Source of the DNA: CAIUGU01 sp963819685
Lineage (GTDB): Bacteria; Pseudomonadota; Gammaproteobacteria; Steroidobacterales; Steroidobacteraceae
Length of the DNA: 64,000 nucleotides
Direction: 5' to 3'
Assembly: GCA_963819685.1 (NCBI GenBank)
Contig: CAWFXI010000002.1
Span: 129,510-193,509 of the forward strand
The notes below the pieces were generated by a model, which was not told the origin of the DNA, did no database searches, and worked only from the letters and a program-made list of their open reading frames with translations. Shown here one piece after another: positions 18,503-25,559 of this stretch. Each line of letters starts with the position of its first letter. Position 1 is the stretch's first letter. A program made the position numbers and the translations under genes.

Positions 18503-19449
18503 CCCGTATCAGTAATCCTGCTGCATTTGGCCGGGTTGCCGTTCTCATGGGAGGCACTTCCGCCGAGCGTGAGGTGTCGCTGGACTCCGGCCGCAATGTC
18601 CTCGATGCACTCAAGCGGCGGGGGGTCGACGTGCAAGCGGTCGATGGGATCCCGGCGCTACGCGATGCGTTGCTGGAAAAGAAGTTCGATCGCGTCTTCA
18701 ACATCCTGCACGGCAATCGCGGCGGAGGCGAAGACGGCGTTCTGCAGGGAGTGCTGGACGCCTTCGGTATTCCCTACACGGGTTCCGGCGTTCTGGGCTC
18801 GGCGTTATCGATGGACAAGATCCGCACCAAGCAGGTGTGGATGGCGTTGGGTCTGCCGACTCCACGACACGTGGCAGTGTCACCGGGCGGAGATGTTCGC
18901 GCTGCCGCACTCAGTCTCGGTCTGCCGGTGATCGTCAAGCCGGCCTGCGAGGGCTCCAGCGTCGGCATCAGTCGGGTATTCAACGTCGGCGATCTCGCCG
19001 GCGCAGTGCAACTGGCCAGCCGTTATGGCGGAGACCTGCTGATCGAGGAGCTGATCGTCGGCGGCGAATACACGGTAGGCATTCTGGGGAACGAAGCGTT
19101 GCCCAGCATTCGCATCGTGCCGGCAGGCGAGTACTACGACTATCACGCGAAGTACGTCGCCGAAGACACGCACTACATTTGTCCGGGGCTTGAAGGTGCT
19201 GCGGAACAGGAGATGCGTGACCTTGCCATGCAGGCGTTCCTGGCTGTCGGATGCGCCGGTTGGGGTCGCGTCGATCTGATGCGCTCGCAGGAGGGCCGCA
19301 ACTATCTGCTGGAGGTAAACACCGCACCAGGCATGACGAGTCATTCGCTCGTTCCCAAAGCGGCGCGTGCGCACGGCATCGAGTTCGATGAGCTCGTCTG
19401 GGCGATTCTTGAACTCAGCTGTGCGACTGACAATGGAGCACCCCGTTGA
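18499..19449 (+). CDS. ddl: D-alanine--D-alanine ligase
   Basis: ATP-grasp enzyme that makes the D-Ala-D-Ala dipeptide used by MurF. The 316 residues contain VLMGGTSAEREVSLDSG at the N-terminus, LHGNRGGGEDGVLQG, VIVKPACEGSSVGISRV, EYYDYHAKYV and the metal-binding LLEVNTAPGMTSHSLVPKAA. The tyrosine of the YDYxAKY motif is typical of D-Ala-D-Ala rather than D-lactate ligases. The B-type gene sits inside dcw as in E. coli. Confidence 0.96.
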   Translation: MTRISNPAAFGRVAVLMGGTSAEREVSLDSGRNVLDALKRRGVDVQAVDGIPALRDALLEKKFDRVFNILHGNRGGGEDGVLQGVLDAFGIPYTGSGVLGSALSMDKIRTKQVWMALGLPTPRHVAVSPGGDVRAAALSLGLPVIVKPACEGSSVGISRVFNVGDLAGAVQLASRYGGDLLIEELIVGGEYTVGILGNEALPSIRIVPAGEYYDYHAKYVAEDTHYICPGLEGAAEQEMRDLAMQAFLAVGCAGWGRVDLMRSQEGRNYLLEVNTAPGMTSHSLVPKAARAHGIEFDELVWAILELSCATDNGAPR

Positions 19450-20285
19450 TGCTCATGCAACTTCGCAAGCGCAACCGCAACCGACGCAAGGCTTCCGAGC
19501 CCCTGTTGCGCCTGCCTCCAGTGAACTGGCAAAGGCTTGGGGCCGGGATCGCATTGGTGGGATCGGTAGCCGCAGTGGGCTGGTTATTGTCCATGGCACT
19601 TGATCGCCCCGTGCAGCACGTCGAAGTGGAAGGCAGGTTCCAGAGGGTGGCGCCTGTGGAGATCGAGCAGGCGGTAGCACCTTTTGCCGCCACCGGCTTT
19701 CTGTCGATTGACCTCGCAACTGTGCGCCGCTCGCTCGAGAAAATCGCTTGGGTCGACCGGGCACAGGTCGAGCGCAGCTGGCCGAATGGCCTCAGGGTTT
19801 TCATCACCGAGCAGGTTCCCGCGGCCAAATGGGGCGTCGACGGCCTTCTCAATACGCGGGGCGAACTGTTCCTGCGCGACGCGCGCCATATGCCACCGGA
19901 GCTGCCGCAGCTCGATGGGCCCGAAGGCAGCGAGGCGGAAGTCGCCAAGCTCTACCTCGATACGTATCCACGCTTGCTGGCGGTCGGAATGCGACTCGCA
20001 AGCGTGGAGCTCGATCCCAGAGGCGCGTGGGAACTGTCACTCAGCAATGGCGTGGTCGTGCGGCTGGGTCGCCAGGACGTCGCGGAGCGGCTCGAGAGAT
20101 TCATCACCGTGGCGAGTCCGCTGGTCGCCACACGCGCCGCAGAGATCACCTACGTGGATCTGCGCTATAGCAACGGATTTTCGGTCGGCTGGGCCGCGGG
20201 CGCGGTGCCTGACGGCACGACACGCAACGCATCCGGACCGGTGCGAACCGTACGACGCACTGAGGGCGTGACACCTGATGTCTAG
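19449..20285 (+). CDS. ftsQ: Cell division protein FtsQ
   Basis: Bitopic divisome protein bridging FtsA/FtsZ to FtsL/FtsB. I take the ATG at 19449, which shares a base with the ddl stop (TGATG); a TTG three bases earlier is less likely. A basic N-terminus (LRKRNRNRRK) precedes one membrane helix at about residues 33-50. The POTRA domain (VQHVEVEGRFQRVAPVEIEQ) and the FtsQ domain (WVDRAQVERSWPNGLRVFI, RGELF) follow. It ends eight bases inside ftsA. Confidence 0.94.
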   Translation: MLMQLRKRNRNRRKASEPLLRLPPVNWQRLGAGIALVGSVAAVGWLLSMALDRPVQHVEVEGRFQRVAPVEIEQAVAPFAATGFLSIDLATVRRSLEKIAWVDRAQVERSWPNGLRVFITEQVPAAKWGVDGLLNTRGELFLRDARHMPPELPQLDGPEGSEAEVAKLYLDTYPRLLAVGMRLASVELDPRGAWELSLSNGVVVRLGRQDVAERLERFITVASPLVATRAAEITYVDLRYSNGFSVGWAAGAVPDGTTRNASGPVRTVRRTEGVTPDV

Positions 20286-21513
20286 AAAGACTGAAAGAAA
20301 CCTGATCGTGGGTCTCGATATCGGCACCTCGAAAGTGGTGGCGATTGTCGGCGAGATTTCCAATGACGGCGTCATCGAAGTAGTGGGCATAGGCTCGCAT
20401 CCATCCCGCGGCCTGAAGAAGGGCGTCGTGGTCAATATCGAGTCGACGGTACAGTCGATCCAGCGGGCAGTTGAAGAAGCAGAACTGATGGCGGGCTGCG
20501 AGATTCACTCCGTATATGCGGGTATTGCCGGCAGCCATGTCCGCAGCCTGAACTCGCACGGCATAGTGGCCATTCGCAACAAGGAAGTGACTGCCGATGA
20601 CGTGGATCGCGTCATCGATGCAGCACGCGCCGTCGCCATTCCCGCGGACCAGAAGATCCTGCATATCCTGCCGCAGGAATTCATCATCGATAACCAGGAA
20701 GGCATCCGCGAACCCATCGGCATGTCCGGCGTACGTCTTGAAGCCAAGGTTCATATCGTGACCGGCGCCGAGAGCGCCGCGCAGAACATCGTGAAATGCG
20801 TGCAGCGCTGCGGTCTTTCTGTAGATGACGTAGTGCTCGAGCAGCTGGCTTCGAGCTACGCGGTGCTGGCCGAAGACGAGAAGGAACTGGGCGTCTGCCT
20901 GGTGGACATCGGTGGCGGCACGACGGATATCGCCGTGTTCTGCGGTGGAGCGATCCGGCACACGGCAGTCATTCCGATTGCGGGCGACCAGGTCACCAAC
21001 GATATCGCCGTGAGCCTGCGTACGCCGACGCACTTCGCCGAAGAGATCAAGATGAAGTACGCATGCGCGCTGTCGCAGCTTGCGAATTCCGATGAGACGA
21101 TCGAGGTGCCGAGTGTTGGCGATCGCCCGCCGCGTCGACTTGCGAGGCAGACGCTGGCCGAAGTGGTAGAGCCGCGCTACGAGGAGCTGTTCGCGCTGAT
21201 TCGCGAAGAACTGCGTCGCTCGGGCTTCGAGGAAGTCATTGCTGCCGGCATCGTGCTGACGGGTGGCAGCTCCAAGATGGAAGGTGCGGTGGAGCTGGCC
21301 GAAGAAGTCTTTCACATGCCGGTACGCCTGGGAGTTCCGCAGCATCTGACGGGCCTCGTGGAAGTCGTGCGCAATCCCATACACGCCACCGGCGTCGGGC
21401 TGCTGCTGTACGGACGCGAGAACTTCCTGCGCGGCCGCCGGGCCTCACCGCTCGCCGGCAACATGCGGGGTCTCTTCGACCGCATGAAGGCGTGGTTCCA
21501 GGGCAGCTTCTGA
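20278..21513 (+). CDS. ftsA: Cell division protein FtsA
   Basis: Actin-like protein that tethers FtsZ to the membrane. The 411 residues contain LIVGLDIGTSKVVAIVGE (phosphate-1), the 1C subdomain region GSHVRSLNSHG, VCLVDIGGGTTDIAVF (phosphate-2) and GIVLTGGSSKMEGAVELAE (adenosine). The C-terminal amphipathic targeting helix is GLFDRMKAWFQGSF. It overlaps ftsQ by eight bases. A 248-base gap without a supported gene separates it from ftsZ. Confidence 0.97.
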   Translation: MSRKTERNLIVGLDIGTSKVVAIVGEISNDGVIEVVGIGSHPSRGLKKGVVVNIESTVQSIQRAVEEAELMAGCEIHSVYAGIAGSHVRSLNSHGIVAIRNKEVTADDVDRVIDAARAVAIPADQKILHILPQEFIIDNQEGIREPIGMSGVRLEAKVHIVTGAESAAQNIVKCVQRCGLSVDDVVLEQLASSYAVLAEDEKELGVCLVDIGGGTTDIAVFCGGAIRHTAVIPIAGDQVTNDIAVSLRTPTHFAEEIKMKYACALSQLANSDETIEVPSVGDRPPRRLARQTLAEVVEPRYEELFALIREELRRSGFEEVIAAGIVLTGGSSKMEGAVELAEEVFHMPVRLGVPQHLTGLVEVVRNPIHATGVGLLLYGRENFLRGRRASPLAGNMRGLFDRMKAWFQGSF

Positions 21514-21761
21514 ATCAGGGGACGAAGGACAGCTAAAGCGATGGGCAACAAACAGGGTACGCAAAGAAAGGCATGGCCGGCGTCACGCGCGCAGAGCGGC
21601 CTGCTTGCCGGCACCTCCTGGCATGAACGCAGTGTGGAATTCACCTTTTCTCCGAAGGAGAACTCTTCACTCCGGCCCGGCCGGTGGCACCAGGTTCTGA
21701 AGGTTCAAGGTCTCGACATCACGGTTCATGGGTTTTCATTTCAGCAACGAGGGGAACAGCA

Positions 21762-22946
21762 ATGTTTGTACTGGCAGATTCCGAACATCAGGGCGCGGTA
21801 ATCAAGGTCTTCGGTGTTGGCGGCGGCGGGGGTAACGCTGTCGCCCACATGGTTGCGACGGGAATCGATGGCGTCGACTTCATCTGTGTGAACACCGATG
21901 CACAGGCCATCAAGCACGCGAGGGTAAAAACAGGCTTGCAGATCGGCTGCAACATCACGAAGGGACTCGGAGCGGGCGCTGATCCGGAAGTGGGCCGTCA
22001 GGCGGCAATGGAAGATCGCGACCGCATCATCGAGCTGATTGAAGGCTCCGACATGCTGTTCATCACCGCCGGTATGGGCGGTGGTACAGGCACGGGCGCA
22101 GCGCCGGTCGTCGCCCAGGTTGCCAAGGAACTCGGCATTCTGACTGTGGCGGTTGTGACCAAGCCGTTCGATATGGAAGGGTCGAAGCGACGAGCCATTG
22201 CGGATCAGGGCATCGCCGAACTCGAGAAGCACGTCGACTCGCTGATCACGATTCCGAACCAGAAGCTGCTGACCGTTCTCGGTGGCGACTGCACGCTGCT
22301 CGACGCATTCAAGGCGGCGAACCAGGTGCTGCAGGGTGCGGTCCAGGGCATTGCCGAACTGATCACGCGTCCCGGCATGATCAACGTCGACTTTGCCGAC
22401 GTGCGCACCGTGATGGCGGAAACCGGCATGGCGATGATGGGTTCAGGATCGGCTCGTGGCGAGAATCGCGCGCGCGAAGCGGCGGAATCGGCCATCTCGA
22501 GTCCCCTGCTCGAGGACGTGAACCTGCAGGGCGCTCACGGCCTGCTGATCAATGTCACTGCGGGACTGGACCTGCGCACGAGCGAGTTCAGCATCGTCGG
22601 CGATACGGTCAAACAGTACGCATCCGAAGACGCGAACGTGGTGATCGGTTGTGTCATCGATCCGGACATGACGGATGATATTCGTGTCACCGTCGTTGCC
22701 ACGGGGATTGGCCGGGCTTCGGCGCAGGTGCAACCGCAGCCTGACAGCCGCAGGATGACTGCCATTGCTGGCGGACGCGGCGGCCGCACGGTGCCTACCC
22801 TTGATGATCTCAACGTGCCGACCTATATAAGGAATCAGCGGGAACAGCCGCAATCCGGTCGGCGTGCCGTGGGGGATGGACTGTCCATGAGCGACGACAG
22901 CTCTCTGCTCGACATCCCGGCTTTCCTGCGCCGGCAGGCGGATTGA
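21762..22946 (+). CDS. ftsZ: Cell division GTPase FtsZ
   Basis: Tubulin-like GTPase that forms the Z ring. The ATG at 21762 is set by AGGGGAA just upstream and by the N-terminus MFVLADSEHQGAVIKVFGVG. The signature GGGTGTGAAPVVA is at about residues 106-118, and ADVRTVM with NLQGAHGLLINVTAG follows. The C-terminal tail LDIPAFLRRQAD binds FtsA and other partners. The 248 bases upstream hold a small perfect stem (TTCTCC/GGAGAA, 21648-21662) and could carry a separate ftsZ promoter, but no clear hexamers were seen. Confidence 0.98.
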   Translation: MFVLADSEHQGAVIKVFGVGGGGGNAVAHMVATGIDGVDFICVNTDAQAIKHARVKTGLQIGCNITKGLGAGADPEVGRQAAMEDRDRIIELIEGSDMLFITAGMGGGTGTGAAPVVAQVAKELGILTVAVVTKPFDMEGSKRRAIADQGIAELEKHVDSLITIPNQKLLTVLGGDCTLLDAFKAANQVLQGAVQGIAELITRPGMINVDFADVRTVMAETGMAMMGSGSARGENRAREAAESAISSPLLEDVNLQGAHGLLINVTAGLDLRTSEFSIVGDTVKQYASEDANVVIGCVIDPDMTDDIRVTVVATGIGRASAQVQPQPDSRRMTAIAGGRGGRTVPTLDDLNVPTYIRNQREQPQSGRRAVGDGLSMSDDSSLLDIPAFLRRQAD

Positions 22947-23016
22947 CGGCAACCGGTGACGACGGTGCAGGGCTTCAAGGCGCCGGCCTGCAGCCCTGCC
23001 GCCGCAAATCATGGTA

Positions 23017-23043
23017 GCTTACGCAACACAGTGGCGCGTAAGC
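23017..23043. repeat. Perfect inverted repeat upstream of lpxC
   Basis: GCTTACGC at 23017-23024 and GCGTAAGC at 23036-23043 are exact reverse complements separated by 11 bases, 38 bases before the lpxC ATG. There is no T-run, so it is not a good ftsZ terminator. An operator for lpxC or an RNA hairpin are both possible. Confidence 0.5.
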
Positions 23044-23081
23044 CCGTTCAGTGCTTGCTCCTCTTACAGGCTGGATCTGCC

Positions 23082-23993
23082 ATGGTGCGACAAAGGACGC
23101 TGAAGAACACGATACGCGCGAGCGGTGTCGGGCTGCATAGCGGCAAAAAGGTCCTGATGGTCCTGAAACCCGCCCCAGTGAATACCGGGGTTGTATTCCG
23201 TCGGGCGGACATGGACGGCGCGGCCGAGGTCCGGGCCTATGCCGAGAACGTGGGCGACACCATGCTCGGCACCACACTGATGAATGGCGATGTCAAAGTC
23301 TCGACGGTGGAGCATCTGCTGTCCGCCTTTGCGGGGCTCGGCATCGACAACGCTTACGTGGAACTCTCCGCCGCCGAAGTGCCCATCATGGACGGCAGTG
23401 CTGCGCCTTTTGTATTCCTGCTGCAGTCCGCTGGGATCGACGAACAGGCTGCGCCCAAACGTTTCGTCCGCATACTGAAAACAGTGCGGGTGGAGGAAGG
23501 CGACAAGTGGGCGCAGTTCGAACCCTTCAATGGCTTCAAGGTCAATTTCCAGATCGAGTTTGATCACCCGGTTTTCAAGAAGCGCTCGCAGACCGCGACC
23601 ATGGATTTTTCGACAACCTCATTCCTGAAGGAAATCAGTCGAGCCCGCACATTTGGTTTCACGCGAGATCATGAGTACCTGCGTGCGCGCAACCTCGCGC
23701 TGGGCGGAACGATGGACAATTCCATCGTGCTGGATGACTACCGCATTCTCAATGAGGACGGCTTGCGCTACGAAGACGAGTTCGTCAAGCACAAGATTCT
23801 GGACGCCATCGGTGACCTGTATCTGCTAGGTCACAGCCTGATTGGCGAGTTCAGCGGTTACAAGTCCGGTCACGCGCTTAACAACCGGCTGCTCAGGGCC
23901 ATGATTGCCGACAAGGAATCGTGGGAAGAAGTGACCTTCGACGACGTTCGCGATGCCCCCATCTCCTATGTGGGGGCGGCTGCTACGGCCTGA
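23082..23993 (+). CDS. lpxC: UDP-3-O-acyl-GlcNAc deacetylase LpxC
   Basis: Zinc deacetylase for the committed step of lipid A synthesis, so the organism has a Gram-negative outer membrane. The ATG at 23082 gives MVRQRTLKNTIRASGVGLHSG, the normal N-terminus, and 303 residues. Zinc ligands are the histidine in STVEHLLSA (about residue 78) and the H and D of KHKILDAIGDLYLLG (about 237-241). HALNNRLLRA closes the active site region. It follows ftsZ as in most Gammaproteobacteria. Confidence 0.97.
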   Translation: MVRQRTLKNTIRASGVGLHSGKKVLMVLKPAPVNTGVVFRRADMDGAAEVRAYAENVGDTMLGTTLMNGDVKVSTVEHLLSAFAGLGIDNAYVELSAAEVPIMDGSAAPFVFLLQSAGIDEQAAPKRFVRILKTVRVEEGDKWAQFEPFNGFKVNFQIEFDHPVFKKRSQTATMDFSTTSFLKEISRARTFGFTRDHEYLRARNLALGGTMDNSIVLDDYRILNEDGLRYEDEFVKHKILDAIGDLYLLGHSLIGEFSGYKSGHALNNRLLRAMIADKESWEEVTFDDVRDAPISYVGAAATA

Positions 23994-24013
23994 TGGCCTG
24001 CAAACGCGCGTAG

Positions 24014-24322
24014 TTACTTGCCCACCTGTGCGGTGCGGCCTACTCTGACCTTCAATTTGACGAAATCCGGCCCCCCGTTTGCTTTCAGGTTCTTGAGGAG
24101 CGTGGCGGCGCCAAAGTGCACCTGGGGGCACCAGGCAGCGGAATCCATGGTCACCGACAGCGTGTCATCGCGATAACTCGCTGATAGCAAATGACTTCTG
24201 TGTTCGGATGCCAGGCTCGCGCGGACCTGTTCAGTGAGCGAAAGGGCCGCCTGGGCTCTGGTTTCAAGGTCGGAGATCCTGCCCGGGAGGGAGAATCCGA
24301 GTGGCTTGAGCGCGTCAGACAT
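24014..24322 (-). CDS. DUF721 family protein (DciA-like)
   Basis: A 102-residue protein read from ATG 24322; it has SDLETRAQAALSLTEQVRA and the DUF721 core TLSVTMDSAAWCPQVHFGAATLLKNL, where a conserved Trp-containing strand is expected. DUF721 includes DciA, the ancestral loader of DnaB helicase, but that protein is usually longer and placed near recF/gyrB; this shorter lpxC-secA-linked form is found in pseudomonads and has no proven role. It is convergent with lpxC (20 bases apart) and divergent from the M23 gene. Confidence 0.82.
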   Translation of the reverse strand: MSDALKPLGFSLPGRISDLETRAQAALSLTEQVRASLASEHRSHLLSASYRDDTLSVTMDSAAWCPQVHFGAATLLKNLKANGGPDFVKLKVRVGRTAQVGK

Positions 24323-24463
24323 AACCCGATTTTCACCTTGCCCGGCGCGGGAATGCGGGTCATACGCTTGATCTTTTGGCGGCCTCTTCTGCATAGTCCT
24401 ACCCACTGTACAGGGCAAACCCCTCCCGCCGCCTGCCCGATTCCACTGCGAGGCCATGATCGC

Positions 24464-25384
24464 ATGAATGTCATTTTTTACTCGAATCGCGGTGGTCGCG
24501 CCCGGCAGTTCCAGATCGATCGGCGACTGGCGTTGGCCGGGGGCCTGAGCCTTCTGGCCATATTGATCGCCATCGTCTTTTTCGCAGGTATGCGCCTGGG
24601 CGGTGGGGGTCTGTTCCTGACTCCAGCAGCCCAGGTTCTGGAATGGTCGGAACAGCTCGACGCGCAACGCGCGCAGATGCAGGATGTCCGCGCGCAGCTG
24701 CAGGAAAAGGTCGATGCACTTGCCAGCCGCGTGGGCCAGATGAATGCCCAGGTCATTCGCCTCGACGCACTCGGGCGCCGACTGACTGAAATGGCGGATC
24801 TGGACAAAGGTGAGTTCAACTTTGACACGTTGCCAGCCCAGGGCGGCCCGGAGGGAATCCTGGGTGGCGTCGCAGCCGCTGCGCCTGACCTGTCCGCCAT
24901 GCTCGATGGCCTGGCGCGACAGCTGCAGGACAGGGAGCGTCAGCTCGGCGTGCTCGAAAGCCTGATCTCGACCCGCAATCTGAGTCGCCAGATTGTCCCG
25001 GGAGGGCGCCCTGTCAGCCAGGGCTGGATTTCTTCCTATTTCGGCAGTCGCGCAGACCCTTTCACTGGCCGATCAGCCTTTCATGCGGGGCTCGATTTCG
25101 CCGGTAAGGAAGGCTCGCAGGTTGTGGCTGTAGCCTCGGGCGTCGTCACCTGGTCCAAGGATCGTTTCGGCTATGGCCGGACGGTCGAGATCAATCACGG
25201 CAATGGATATATCACCCGGTATGCGCACAACGCGAGCAATCTGGTAGCAGTAGGGGCAACCGTGCAGAAGGGCGACCCCATTGCGCTGATTGGCTCGAGC
25301 GGACGCTCCACGGGCCCGCATCTGCATTTCGAAGTGCTGAAAAACGGCCGCCCCGTCAATCCGATGACGTTTGTCGGCAAGTAG
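24464..25384 (+). CDS. M23 family metallopeptidase, membrane-anchored
   Basis: Likely peptidoglycan endopeptidase or EnvC/NlpD-like amidase activator. The 306 residues start with one membrane helix (about 24-44, GLSLLAILIAIVFFAGMRLG), then a periplasmic coiled coil (WSEQLDAQRAQMQDVRAQLQ). The C-terminal M23 domain has FHAGLDFAG with the H-x3-D zinc ligands near residue 208 and GPHLHFEV near 287. Both ligand motifs are intact, so it may be catalytically active, unlike EnvC. It occupies the position that secM takes in enterics. Confidence 0.9.
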   Translation: MNVIFYSNRGGRARQFQIDRRLALAGGLSLLAILIAIVFFAGMRLGGGGLFLTPAAQVLEWSEQLDAQRAQMQDVRAQLQEKVDALASRVGQMNAQVIRLDALGRRLTEMADLDKGEFNFDTLPAQGGPEGILGGVAAAAPDLSAMLDGLARQLQDRERQLGVLESLISTRNLSRQIVPGGRPVSQGWISSYFGSRADPFTGRSAFHAGLDFAGKEGSQVVAVASGVVTWSKDRFGYGRTVEINHGNGYITRYAHNASNLVAVGATVQKGDPIALIGSSGRSTGPHLHFEVLKNGRPVNPMTFVGK

Positions 25385-25559
25385 CCCCTGGGGCTTGGTC
25401 CCCTGACAAACGGTTTGTTCCACCCCCTTTAATACGCGGTCGGCAGCCCACATCTGAGGGTCAAGCCCGGTGGCTGCCATGCCCTTCCCCTCCCGGGAAC
25501 GGGGCCTTTGGCCGTGTACAATACGCGGCCTTGAATGTACGGACCGACGGAGTTTCCGA

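Noticed and set aside
21541..21801. 86-residue open frame between ftsA and ftsZ
   Set aside because: No ribosome-binding site or recognisable similarity, and it overlaps the well-supported ftsZ start by 40 bases.
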